Of a stretch of DNA of 17,005 bases, positions 1 through 6,994 are shown piece by piece. The translations under genes were made by a program, and so were the position numbers. The stretch's first letter is position 1; each line of letters opens with the position of its first letter. This DNA is from Clostridia bacterium (GTDB lineage: Bacteria; Bacillota; Clostridia; Oscillospirales; Acutalibacteraceae): assembly GCA_900768075.1 (NCBI GenBank), contig CAAGBN010000035.1, positions 1 to 17,005 of the forward strand, written 5' to 3'. The notes beneath the pieces were generated by a model. That model did no database searches and was not told the origin of the DNA. It saw only the letters and a program-made list of their open reading frames with translations.

Positions 1-453
1 GATCATCTTAAGAACGCGATAGAAGTCTGCACCCATGATGTCCATCTTGTTTACATAGATCATACGGGGTACTTTGTATTCGTCAGCCTGGCGCCATACT
101 GTTTCACTCTGAGGCTCAACGCCACCCTTAGCACAAAGAACAGTTACTGAACCGTCAAGTACACGAAGTGAACGCTGAACTTCTACTGTAAAGTCAACGT
201 GGCCCGGTGTGTCGATGATATTGATACGATGCTCTTTCCAGAAACATGTAGTAGCAGCTGAAGTAATTGTAATACCTCTTTCCTGCTCCTGAGCCATCCA
301 GTCCATTGTTGCTGAACCGTCATGTGTTTCACCGATCTTATGGTTAACGCCTGTGTAGTAAAGAATACGCTCTGATGTTGTAGTCTTACCAGCGTCGATA
401 TGAGCCATAATACCAATATTTCTTGTTTTTTCAAGAGATACCTTTCTGGGCAT
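1..453 (-). CDS. fusA: Elongation factor G, N-terminal part (cut by window edge)
   Basis: EF-G is the ribosomal translocase GTPase that moves tRNA-mRNA after peptide transfer and, with RRF, splits post-termination ribosomes. Only the first 151 codons are present, and the frame is open through base 1, so the rest lies outside the window. The visible part is the G domain: P-loop AHIDAGKTT at about residues 17-25, switch I QERGITIT, switch II DTPGH and the guanine-specificity motif NKMD at about residue 137. The ATG at 453 has an AGGAGG-type site 9 bases upstream. It follows rpsG by 39 bases on the same strand, the standard str operon order rpsL-rpsG-fusA. Identity is secure. Completeness of the 3' part cannot be judged. 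Confidence 0.98.
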   Translation of the reverse strand, partial: MPRKVSLEKTRNIGIMAHIDAGKTTTSERILYYTGVNHKIGETHDGSATMDWMAQEQERGITITSAATTCFWKEHRINIIDTPGHVDFTVEVQRSLRVLDGSVTVLCAKGGVEPQSETVWRQADEYKVPRMIYVNKMDIMGADFYRVLKMI

Positions 454-492
454 AATTTTATCCTCCTATTATAATTTAAGCGAATAAGGTTA

Positions 493-963
493 TTACCATC
501 TGAAATGTGCGAAAGCCTTGTTAGCTTCTGCCATCTTATGGGTATCTTCACGCTTCTTGAATGCTGAACCTGTTTCGTTGGTAGCATCAATGATTTCGTT
601 GGCAAGTCTTTCCTTCATTGTTCTTTCTGAACGCTGACGGCTATAGAGTGTGATCCAACGAAGACCTAATGTCTGTCTTCTTTCGGGACGAACATCCATG
701 GGAACCTGGTATGTTGAACCACCTACACGACGAGCTTTTACTTCGAGCAAGGGCATTACATTTTCCATTGCTGCTTCGAAAACCTCGAGGGGTTCCTTAC
801 CTGTTTTTTCCTTGATGATATCGAAAGCGTCGTATACAATCTTCTGAGCGACACCTTTTTTACCATCGTACATAACACTGTTAATAAGACGTGTTACAAG
901 CTTTGAATTGTAAAGCGGATCCGGCAAAACGTCACGTTTTGCGATCTGGCCTCTTCTTGGCAC
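493..963 (-). CDS. rpsG: 30S ribosomal protein S7
   Basis: S7 is a primary assembly protein of the 30S head and contacts the 3' domain of 16S rRNA and E-site tRNA. The product is 156 residues, the normal bacterial length, and runs from PRRGQIAKRDVLPDP to KAFAHFRW without gaps. The open frame extends further upstream, but I place the start at the GTG at 963. Reading there gives the canonical N-terminus (M)PRRG, and a strong GAAGGAGGG site sits 6-7 bases before it. The upstream in-frame ATG at about 981 lies at that site and would add residues foreign to the family. It is the middle gene of the str operon, 39 bases before fusA and 224 bases after rpsL. That is a long gap for this operon and is described separately. 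Confidence 0.97.
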   Translation of the reverse strand: MPRRGQIAKRDVLPDPLYNSKLVTRLINSVMYDGKKGVAQKIVYDAFDIIKEKTGKEPLEVFEAAMENVMPLLEVKARRVGGSTYQVPMDVRPERRQTLGLRWITLYSRQRSERTMKERLANEIIDATNETGSAFKKREDTHKMAEANKAFAHFRW

Positions 964-1187
964 TGCGCTTCCCTCCTTCATAATAATGATATCATAGGTA
1001 CTCGAGTGACAAATTCCCGTCGGCACCAAATTGAGAGGCATACAATAATATATATACACTCTCACATTCCGACAGCCTCTTACAGCTGTCTGCCTGCAAG
1101 AAGATTTGTCAATTCATAGTTTTTCCGTCTGACTACGGATTTTCAATAAAAATTTGTTTTTTGGGTTAATTCAGAACTTTTGCTGAA
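964..1187 (-). other. Long structured rpsL-rpsG intergenic region
   Basis: This is 224 bases of untranslated mRNA inside the str operon. Read on the minus strand it holds several small dyads. TAATTCAG/CTGAATTA (8 bp) overlaps the rpsL stop (1167-1190). GACAGC/GCTGTC lies at 1071-1090, and TGAGAG/CTCTCA encloses a TATATATAT stretch at about 1033-1065. The 8-bp palindrome ACTCGAGT and ATGATATCAT lie shortly before the rpsG start. In E. coli S7 represses its operon by binding the rpsL-rpsG spacer, so an autoregulatory site is possible here. That is inference. No intrinsic terminator or complete promoter was recognised. Confidence 0.4.
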
Positions 1188-1610
1188 TTATTTCTTAGCT
1201 GCCTTAGGACGCTTAGCACCGTACTTTGAACGGCTCTGCATTCTGCCGTTAACACCCTGAGTATCGAGTGTACCGCGAACGATGTGGTAACGCACACCGG
1301 GAAGGTCCTTTACACGGCCGCCTCTGATGAGAACAACGCTATGTTCCTGAAGGTTGTGACCTACGCCGGGAATGTAAGCTGAAACTTCGATTCCGTTTGT
1401 AAGACGAACTCTGGCAATCTTACGAAGAGCTGAGTTAGGCTTTTTCGGTGTAGCTGTTTTAACTGCTGTGCAAACACCACGCTTCTGGGGTGCGCTGTGG
1501 TCAGTCATAACATTCTTCTTTGAGTTGAGACCCTTGAGAAGAGCAGGAGCCTTAGGCTTCTTAACGAGTGTTTCTCTACCGCTGCGAACTAACTGGTTAA
1601 AGGTTGGCAA
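1188..1610 (-). CDS. rpsL: 30S ribosomal protein S12 (TTG start)
   Basis: S12 sits at the decoding centre of the 30S subunit and controls tRNA selection fidelity. The product is 140 residues and carries the Firmicutes-type insertion between the N-terminus and SAPQKRGVC. The conserved core TPKKPNSALRK and GGRVKDLPGVRYH is intact. The lysines where streptomycin-resistance changes usually fall (K56-K57 here, and the lysine in RVKDLPG) are wild type. I choose the TTG at 1610 because it gives the family N-terminus (M)PTFNQLVR, with AAAGGAG about 9 bases upstream. The in-frame ATG at 1619 is directly after that site, too close for good initiation, though it cannot be excluded (143 residues). It is the first gene of the str operon, 53 bases downstream of a consensus promoter. 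Confidence 0.96.
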   Translation of the reverse strand: MPTFNQLVRSGRETLVKKPKAPALLKGLNSKKNVMTDHSAPQKRGVCTAVKTATPKKPNSALRKIARVRLTNGIEVSAYIPGVGHNLQEHSVVLIRGGRVKDLPGVRYHIVRGTLDTQGVNGRMQSRSKYGAKRPKAAKK

Positions 1611-1662
1611 TCGTAGCATCTCCTTTCTTTTAATATTATTATGCATAATCACATGCCCTGCT

Positions 1663-1691
1663 ATTATAACTCAAAATATATCCTTTGTCAA
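1663..1691 (-). promoter_or_regulatory. Consensus sigma-A promoter of the str operon
   Basis: On the minus strand there is a perfect -35 TTGACA (1686-1691), a 17-base spacer and a perfect -10 TATAAT (1663-1668). Transcription should begin near 1655 and leave a leader of about 45 bases before rpsL. A-tracts and T-tracts lie directly upstream of the -35 and could act as an UP element. Confidence 0.93.
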
Positions 1692-1719
1692 CAATTTTTT
1701 CTTCCATGCAAAAAATTGT
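1691..1719. repeat. 10-bp inverted repeat next to the str promoter
   Basis: ACAATTTTTT (1691-1700) and AAAAAATTGT (1710-1719) are perfect inverted arms with a 9-base spacer. The repeat abuts the -35 box of the str promoter. It may be an AT-rich UP element that happens to be symmetric, a protein-binding dyad, or a weak terminator. It does not follow the end of any gene here, which argues against the last. Confidence 0.5.
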
Positions 1720-1799
1720 ATACTTGCCCACTTTGTATAAATACAGGTCTATGCTTTTGTAGAAAGTGAACAAATATAAGAAAGCTTCTAAGGTGTAAT

Positions 1800-1850
1800 A
1801 ACCGTAAATTTGCGGCTATATTGAGGCGGTGGCTCCGCAACCCCGGTTTT
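1800..1850 (+). other. Structured segment upstream of the symporter
   Basis: Nested inverted repeats are visible: AACCG (1800-1804) with CGGTT (1844-1848), enclosing TTGCGG (1810-1815) with CCGCAA (1835-1840). It is the only GC-rich patch in the 338-base divergent gap between rpsL and the symporter gene. It could be a leader RNA if transcription starts upstream, or a protein-binding region. I recognise no riboswitch class. Confidence 0.3.
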
Positions 1851-1920
1851 AGTCAAAACTTATACAAAAATATCATAGTAAACTTTGTTAAAGCTAACAC
1901 TATACTTTTAAGCAATATTT

Positions 1921-1929
1921 TGCTATACT
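1921..1929 (+). promoter_or_regulatory. Possible extended -10 for the symporter gene
   Basis: TGC-TATACT matches an extended -10, and a second TATACT lies at 1901-1906. There is no good -35 at 17 bases for either. If the 1924 box is used, the leader would be only about 13 bases. A small dyad AGCAA/TTGCT (1911-1924) lies between the two boxes. The assignment is weak. Confidence 0.3.
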
Positions 1930-1948
1930 GAAAGTCGAGGTGAAAAAT

Positions 1949-4087
1949 ATGGCTAATTTAACTCAAAAAGGAAAAGATACAATCAACACCATAAGAAAGT
2001 ATTGGACGGAGCCCCCACAGGGCAACTATGTTCCCTATAAAGAAATCGCTGCTTTGAGTGGCGGTGGTATAGGTGTTTACTGGGCAACTACTCTTGCTTC
2101 ATATATCGGTCTTGATGCAGGTAACTTTCTCATAGGCTCAACTCTTCAGATTGACTCGGTGCATCTTGGCTATATGCTTATTATTGCCAATATAATAGGT
2201 ATGCCGTTTGCGTTTCTCAGAGGTTGGCTTTTTGATAATCACAATATGAAAGGCGGAAAGTTTATACCTTTCCTGCTTCGCACTCCCCTGCCCATAGTTT
2301 TGTTTTCAACGCTTTTTGTCTGGTTACCCTTTGAAAGTGTCAGTTATATAACTAAAATAATTCTGACAGAGATTTTCTATATAACAATACAGATACTTGT
2401 TTCCTTCTTTACTGACAGCTTTGCTTATATTCAGCAGATACTTACTCCGAATGCACAAGAGCGAGTAAAAATACTCAGCGTATCACAAATTATATATTCA
2501 ATAGCCCCCACTTTATCAGGCTTTATCATTCCTACAGCCGCAGGTCTTACATTTGGTATGAATAATATCTGGACATACCGAATTATATATCCTATCTTTT
2601 CTTTTGTAGGACTTATACTAAGCAGCATCTTTTTCCGAAAGGTCAAAGAGAGACTTGTTCTTCCTAAAACAAGACGTCAGTATGTCAGAATCTTCGACGC
2701 CTTAAGAGAGATTGCTAAGAACAAATACTACTGGATAATCAACATTGCTGTGTGGATTGGCTTCCTTGAAGGTGCATACGGTGCAATTCTTGGCTGGACA
2801 TTTATTTACTCCGACAACGGAAACAAAGCAGTTTTCTACGGTACAGCTACAACCATCATCGGCAATGCAGCTTTGTGGTCTATGATTCTGGCTCCCTTTG
2901 CTATCAAATTATTCGGCAAGAGAAATCTTCTGATTATCTGCAACGTGCTTAACATTATAATTTTCTCGGTTATGTATTTTACATTCCGCAATGTTATTAT
3001 TCTTTGTGCTCTCCTGTTCATCAACGGCTTTATAAACACCTTCGGCAATATTTATTTCCCTGCTATCAACGCCGATATGAGAGACTATCACCAATGGAAA
3101 ACAGGCACAAGAGTTGATGGTATGTTCACACCTATGGGTCTTATAGGTACTGTTATCGGCTTCGGCACAAGCCTTGTTGTACCCTATATCTACAGATATC
3201 ACGGACTTGAAACAAACTACGATGTTCTTTATGACGATGCTATGAGAAACTCTCTTTTCGAGTCTCTTATAATTGCCACAATAATCGGTGCGTTTGTAAA
3301 CCTTATTCCCTATCTTTTCTATGACCTCACAGAAACAAAGCACAAAGGCTATGTATCTGTGCTGAAAATCAGAGCAATGTTTGAAGATTACGGCAACGGT
3401 GATGTAGCTCAGGAGCAGCTCTCTGAGGCTCTGAATATTATCAAGACAGCCAAAGAGCATTACGGCAAAGACCTTAAAGCAGAAGATAAAGCCTCTCTTA
3501 AAAAAGCTAAGAGGCTCAATAAAAAGACTCCCGAAGAAAAGGCACTAAGAGCCGAGGAAATCAGAAAAGCAAAGGATGAGCTTGAAAAGATAAAAGAGTA
3601 CAACGAGAATGTTCAGACCTCTTCTTTAATCATAGAGGAGATAAACAAATTCTCAACTGATAGATTTATCCGTCAGCTTGAAAGAGCAGCTATTACAGCG
3701 TCACTGCCTGAGATACATATTTATGATGATGCTAAAGAAAATCTCCGCCTTGCAAAGAAGATGAGCAAAACCAGCAAAGAAGCAAAAGAACTCCGTCTGG
3801 ATGCTATCAAAGACTATCGCCTGCAGCTTTCTGTCAACAAGCTTATAAGCAAATACGGCATTGAAAACATCAACGCTCCCGACGAAAAAATCAGAGAAGA
3901 GCTAGAAACTCGTGAAACATCAAGCTTATCAGAGCACCTTAAGGTCTCTGCCGAGCTTCGTAAATTCACAAAAATGGCTTCTGTATATGCAAGAGTTACC
4001 GAGCCACACACAAAGGCTGTCAGCTTGCTCAAGCAAAAAGAAGATTTCGAAAGACTCGATGAAATCGAAAAGCTTATAAATCAATAA
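1949..4087 (+). CDS. GPH/MelB-type sugar:cation symporter with long cytosolic tail
   Basis: The 712-residue product has an MFS-type membrane domain of about 12 helices (residues ~25-460), then about 250 hydrophilic residues. The family call (glycoside-pentoside-hexuronide:cation symporters, MFS_2) rests on the block ADMRDYHQWKTGTRVDGMF near residue 375. That block corresponds to the conserved ADxxDYxxWKTGxRxEG loop of MelB/UidB relatives. The substrate cannot be read from sequence, but a sugar or glycoside is likely. I prefer the ATG at 1949 because GAGGTG lies 6 bases upstream; the GTG at 1940 would overlap that site. The tail is rich in Lys/Glu and probably forms coiled coil (KKAKRLNKKTPEEKALRAEE and similar). 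It shows no PTS EIIA motif of the kind carried by LacS. The gene stands alone between its own gap and a terminator. Confidence 0.85.
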   Translation: MANLTQKGKDTINTIRKYWTEPPQGNYVPYKEIAALSGGGIGVYWATTLASYIGLDAGNFLIGSTLQIDSVHLGYMLIIANIIGMPFAFLRGWLFDNHNMKGGKFIPFLLRTPLPIVLFSTLFVWLPFESVSYITKIILTEIFYITIQILVSFFTDSFAYIQQILTPNAQERVKILSVSQIIYSIAPTLSGFIIPTAAGLTFGMNNIWTYRIIYPIFSFVGLILSSIFFRKVKERLVLPKTRRQYVRIFDALREIAKNKYYWIINIAVWIGFLEGAYGAILGWTFIYSDNGNKAVFYGTATTIIGNAALWSMILAPFAIKLFGKRNLLIICNVLNIIIFSVMYFTFRNVIILCALLFINGFINTFGNIYFPAINADMRDYHQWKTGTRVDGMFTPMGLIGTVIGFGTSLVVPYIYRYHGLETNYDVLYDDAMRNSLFESLIIATIIGAFVNLIPYLFYDLTETKHKGYVSVLKIRAMFEDYGNGDVAQEQLSEALNIIKTAKEHYGKDLKAEDKASLKKAKRLNKKTPEEKALRAEEIRKAKDELEKIKEYNENVQTSSLIIEEINKFSTDRFIRQLERAAITASLPEIHIYDDAKENLRLAKKMSKTSKEAKELRLDAIKDYRLQLSVNKLISKYGIENINAPDEKIREELETRETSSLSEHLKVSAELRKFTKMASVYARVTEPHTKAVSLLKQKEDFERLDEIEKLINQ

Positions 4088-4095
4088 CAAACCTC

Positions 4096-4130
4096 AAGCA
4101 GGCACCTTTCTATCAGATGCCTGCTTTTTT
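4096..4130 (+). terminator. Intrinsic terminator of the symporter gene
   Basis: AAGCAGGCA (4096-4104) pairs with TGCCTGCTT (4118-4126) over a 13-base loop and runs into six T residues. It begins 9 bases after the stop codon. Confidence 0.9.
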
Positions 4131-4136
4131 ACACAT

Positions 4137-4163
4137 AAAAAAGGCCCTCATATGAGAGCCTTT
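4137..4163 (-). terminator. Terminator of the small secreted protein gene (bidirectional)
   Basis: On the minus strand GGCTCTC pairs with GAGGGCC (one wobble) around an ATAT loop, with flanking A-T pairs and a run of six T. It lies 16 bases past the stop codon at 4179. The plus strand is also followed by TTTATTTTTTT, so it may back up the symporter terminator. Confidence 0.85.
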
Positions 4164-4178
4164 ATTTTTTTGCTGATT

Positions 4179-4568
4179 TTATGCAATTGCAGGTGTTGCT
4201 TCGGGAGCAGGTGTTTCTGTAGTAGCGTCGCCACCGGGAAGCTTGTCCTTATTTTCTTCAACAACCTTAGCGATATAATCGAAGAGGAACTTGCCTGTTT
4301 CGATGGGATCAAGACCGAATGCATCACAGATCTTTACATAAACCTTGAGGAACTTGAGAAGGATCTTAGCGATCTTGAGAGCAGGAAGAATGCTTTCTGC
4401 AGGAAGATCAAGAATCCAGCTGTATTCACCAAGAAGATCTTCAGCCTGTTCGATAACTGTCTTGTCAGTTGTGGGCTCTTCAACTGTTTCGCCTTCTGTA
4501 GCAAAAGCAAGTGTGCCAACTGAGAAAGTCATAATAAGTGCGAGTAATAATGCAATAATCTTTTTCAT
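4179..4568 (-). CDS. Small secreted protein of unknown function
   Basis: The 129-residue product begins with a clear Sec signal peptide: MKK, a hydrophobic core IIALLLALIMTFSVGTL, and a signal peptidase I site after AFA at about residue 23. There is no lipobox cysteine. The mature part is about 106 residues. It has an acidic Thr/Glu start, a central predicted helical segment rich in Ile, Leu and Lys (ILPALKIAKILLKFLKVYVK), and a Pro/Ala/Thr-rich acidic tail (ATTETPAPEATPAIA). A single cysteine remains. I recognise no family. The ATG at 4568 has AGGAGG 9 bases upstream. It has a strong promoter of its own and a terminator. No terminator separates it from the XRE regulator and uvrC upstream, so it may also be read through from them. 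Confidence 0.85.
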   Translation of the reverse strand: MKKIIALLLALIMTFSVGTLAFATEGETVEEPTTDKTVIEQAEDLLGEYSWILDLPAESILPALKIAKILLKFLKVYVKICDAFGLDPIETGKFLFDYIAKVVEENKDKLPGGDATTETPAPEATPAIA

Positions 4569-4599
4569 AATTATTTGCCTCCTTTAATTTGGTAATTTA

Positions 4600-4628
4600 A
4601 GTATATCTGTATAAGCTATTTTTGTCAA
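4600..4628 (-). promoter_or_regulatory. Promoter of the small secreted protein gene
   Basis: Minus strand TTGACA (4623-4628), a 17-base spacer and TATACT (4600-4605). It starts just downstream of the XRE gene stop, giving an expected leader of about 25 bases. The near-consensus sequence suggests high expression. Confidence 0.88.
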
Positions 4629-4636
4629 GAGAATTT

Positions 4637-5026
4637 TTAAACCTGCTTATTCTGAGCATTCTTATTTTCAAGCATCTGCTCAGCTGTCTTCATAAATGCT
4701 TCTTTTTCCTTTTCATCAAGGAGTCTGTATACCATAACAAGGGTCTGCTCATCCTTCTGCATAAACATAAGAGGATCCCTCTTGCCCTCAGCAACATATG
4801 AAGCGTCAGCCATACCACCGCTATAGTTAACCTGATTGCCGATTATAACATCTATTGATGTTCTGTAGACAGCAGACAGCTTTTCAAGAGCTTCAATCGA
4901 AGGCAGGGTTTTACCTGTTTCGTAATATGCATATCCGCTTCGGCTTACACCGATAAGTCTTGCTACATCCTCTTGATTGAGTTTATATTGCTTTCTTATT
5001 TTTTTGAGTGATTCAGCTATCGTCAT
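4637..5026 (-). CDS. XRE-family helix-turn-helix regulator
   Basis: This is a 129-residue cytoplasmic DNA-binding protein. Residues 1-63 form a Cro/CI-type HTH domain: MTIAESLKKIRKQYKLNQEDVARLIG, then recognition-helix region VSRSGYAYYETGKTLPSIEALEKL. The second half is a charged, likely helical segment (KDEQTLVMVYRLLDEKEKEAFM) that probably mediates dimerisation. The ligand and target are unknown. The ATG at 5026 has AGGAGG 8 bases upstream, and this site overlaps the end of uvrC (14-base gap), so the two genes are translationally close and share a transcript. Such regulators often control their own operon or a neighbour. Candidates here are the palindrome over the uvrC promoter and the small secreted protein downstream. 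That link is inference. Confidence 0.92.
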   Translation of the reverse strand: MTIAESLKKIRKQYKLNQEDVARLIGVSRSGYAYYETGKTLPSIEALEKLSAVYRTSIDVIIGNQVNYSGGMADASYVAEGKRDPLMFMQKDEQTLVMVYRLLDEKEKEAFMKTAEQMLENKNAQNKQV

Positions 5027-5040
5027 TTTTTATTCCTCCT

Positions 5041-6876
5041 TTATCTTTTGAAATGCTCATATATATTCTGTGCATCCTTTTTACTTATTCCCGGTACTCT
5101 GCCGAGGTCTTCAGGTGTAGCGTTTCTGATTTTAGCAACCGTCTTAAAATGAAGAAGCAGATTGCTTGCTTTCTTTTCACCTATACCCTCAATCTGAGTC
5201 AGCGCTGATTTAACGGTATTCTGCGTATGCTTGCTCTTATGGTAAGAGATGGCAAATCTATGAACCTCCTCCTGAATGGAAGAAACGAGAGTAAACACCT
5301 CTCTGCCATAGTTTATTGCTATCTCCTCACCGCCTGAAGCTATCGCCCTGGTACGATGCTTCGAGTCCTTTACCATACCGAAAACAGGTACATCAAGACC
5401 GAAAGCTTCGATAATCGGCTTAACGGCATTGACCTGGCCCTGACCGCCGTCGAGAAGAATAAGGTCGGGCAATTTACCGAAGCCCTCACCTGTCTCCTGC
5501 TCTTCCATATATCGGTTGAAGCGTCTTGATATAACCTCTCTCATTGAGCCGTAATCATCCTGGCCGTCAAAGCCTTTGATGCTGAAACGTTTATATGCCT
5601 TACGGTAAGGCTGAGCATTCTTGAACACAATCATACCTGCAACATTGTCACTGCCTGCAGTGTGTGAAATATCGTATGACTCAATATACTCGGGAGTTTT
5701 TGAAAGCCCCAATATCTTAGCGAGCTCATCAAGTACCGCCGTTTCACGGCCTGCTCTGCCAAGGTACTCGCCTAATTTCTGAGCCGCATTGTGAAGACAC
5801 ATTTCCATAACCCTTACCTTTTCGCCTCGCTGCGGCTTAAGAATAACCGTCTTCTTTTCACGCTTTTGACAAAGGTACTCTTCAATAAGTTCTTTATCCG
5901 TAACATCGCCGTCAACAACAATCAGTGGCGGAATCTGTCTGCCTGTTGAATAATAAGCGGTTATCAGCTCATAACGTGTATCCGCAAGATTGTCAGAATA
6001 GTCAATAATAAAATGCTCCGTTGCAACCAAAAGCCCCTCTCTGAAAGACAGCACTGCAAGGCAAGCCTTATTACCTCGCTGAGCTATGGCAAAAACATCT
6101 TCATTGATACTGCCCTCAATGACAACCTTCTGCCTTGCGCCTATTTTTTCTATGGCACGTATTCTGTCGCGGTATCTTGCCGCTTTCTCATACTGCATAT
6201 TTTCCGCTGCTTCTGCCATCATTATCTGAAGCTTTTTAACCGTTTCACCACTGCCGCCCTTGATAAAATCCACAGCCTGAGCAAGATTGTCTTCATAATC
6301 CTTCTGAGATATTTTACCTGCACAGGGTGCCGAGCATTTTTTGATGAAATAGTTGAGACAAGGTCGCGAATGCACATTTATATTTTTAGGAAAGCTTTTA
6401 TTACAGCTCGGAAGCATAAAAATCTCTCTGGCCTGCTCTACAACATTAGTCACACTGTAATTGCCCATATAAGGGCCGAGATACTCAGCATTCTTATCGT
6501 CTTTTCTGAAGCAGGCTTTGATATTGCCCCAAGGATTAGGCGTTATCTTTATATAACTGTAGCCCTTATCGTCCTTAAGGAGAATATTATATTTCGGCAT
6601 ATTCTGCTTGATAAGACTGCACTCAAGAACAAGGGCTTCAAATTCACTGTCAGTGAGAATGTAGTCAAAATCTCGCACATTCTCTACCATCTTAGCGACC
6701 TTAGGTGTATGTGAGCTTTTAAAAGCAAAATACTGACCCACTCTGTTTTTAAGTTTTTTCGCCTTGCCTATATAGATAATCTTATTTGACTTATCCTTCA
6801 TAATATAGACACCGGGAGTCATCGGCAGTTTAGATGCCTTTTCGTGAAGATAATAAAGCTTCGGATTTTCAGCCAC
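5041..6876 (-). CDS. uvrC: Excinuclease ABC subunit C
   Basis: UvrC makes both incisions around a lesion in nucleotide excision repair after UvrA/UvrB have located the damage. The product is 611 residues, the normal length. It contains an N-terminal GIY-YIG nuclease domain (G22-V-Y24 and Y35-I-G37) and a Cys cluster (SRPCLNYFIKKCSAPCAG). These are followed by a UVR helical motif (AENMQYEKAARYRDRI) that contacts UvrB, the RNase H-like C-terminal nuclease (ESYDISH, DLILLDGGQGQ, VHRFAISYH) and a tandem helix-hairpin-helix end (IEGIGEKKA, VPGISKKDA). I choose the GTG at 6876, preceded by AGAGGTGA. The in-frame ATG at 6921 would start within the promoter region. The gene is coupled to the XRE regulator downstream. 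Confidence 0.97.
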   Translation of the reverse strand: MAENPKLYYLHEKASKLPMTPGVYIMKDKSNKIIYIGKAKKLKNRVGQYFAFKSSHTPKVAKMVENVRDFDYILTDSEFEALVLECSLIKQNMPKYNILLKDDKGYSYIKITPNPWGNIKACFRKDDKNAEYLGPYMGNYSVTNVVEQAREIFMLPSCNKSFPKNINVHSRPCLNYFIKKCSAPCAGKISQKDYEDNLAQAVDFIKGGSGETVKKLQIMMAEAAENMQYEKAARYRDRIRAIEKIGARQKVVIEGSINEDVFAIAQRGNKACLAVLSFREGLLVATEHFIIDYSDNLADTRYELITAYYSTGRQIPPLIVVDGDVTDKELIEEYLCQKREKKTVILKPQRGEKVRVMEMCLHNAAQKLGEYLGRAGRETAVLDELAKILGLSKTPEYIESYDISHTAGSDNVAGMIVFKNAQPYRKAYKRFSIKGFDGQDDYGSMREVISRRFNRYMEEQETGEGFGKLPDLILLDGGQGQVNAVKPIIEAFGLDVPVFGMVKDSKHRTRAIASGGEEIAINYGREVFTLVSSIQEEVHRFAISYHKSKHTQNTVKSALTQIEGIGEKKASNLLLHFKTVAKIRNATPEDLGRVPGISKKDAQNIYEHFKR

Positions 6877-6906
6877 AGTCTCACCTCTTTTCGCAGAAAG
6901 TGTTAT

Positions 6907-6940
6907 GTGATATTTTATCACAATTTGTCGGATTTTGCAA
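6907..6940 (-). promoter_or_regulatory. uvrC promoter with palindrome across the -10 box
   Basis: Minus strand -35 TTGCAA (6935-6940), a 17-base spacer and -10 TAAAAT (6912-6917), preceded by TG as an extended -10. The palindrome TGTGATA-TTT-TATCACA (6906-6922) covers the -10 completely, so a bound protein would block polymerase. The upstream terminator of dnaJ ends right next to the -35. Confidence 0.75.
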
Positions 6941-6941
6941 G

Positions 6942-6978
6942 AAAAAAAGCAGCCGTTTACAAATTTTAAACGACTGCT
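6942..6978 (-). terminator. Terminator of the hrcA-grpE-dnaK-dnaJ operon
   Basis: A 12-bp stem on the minus strand (AGCAGTCGTTTA with TAAACGGCTGCT, one wobble) has a 7-base loop and seven T residues. It starts 16 bases after the dnaJ stop and isolates the operon from uvrC. Confidence 0.93.
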
Positions 6979-6994
6979 GTGATTCCGTCAGGAA

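Noticed and set aside
1100..1125. Internal promoter for rpsG (TTGACA on the minus strand)
   Set aside because: No acceptable -10 box lies 16-18 bases downstream.
4152..4587. Plus-strand frames opposite the small secreted protein
   Set aside because: They are mirror frames of a gene with signal peptide, promoter, ribosome site and terminator on the other strand.
6906..6922. Crp/Fnr site at uvrC
   Set aside because: The half-sites look similar, but the TGTGA-TCACA spacing is 7 instead of 6 and no Crp/Fnr gene is in view. Kept only as a generic operator candidate.
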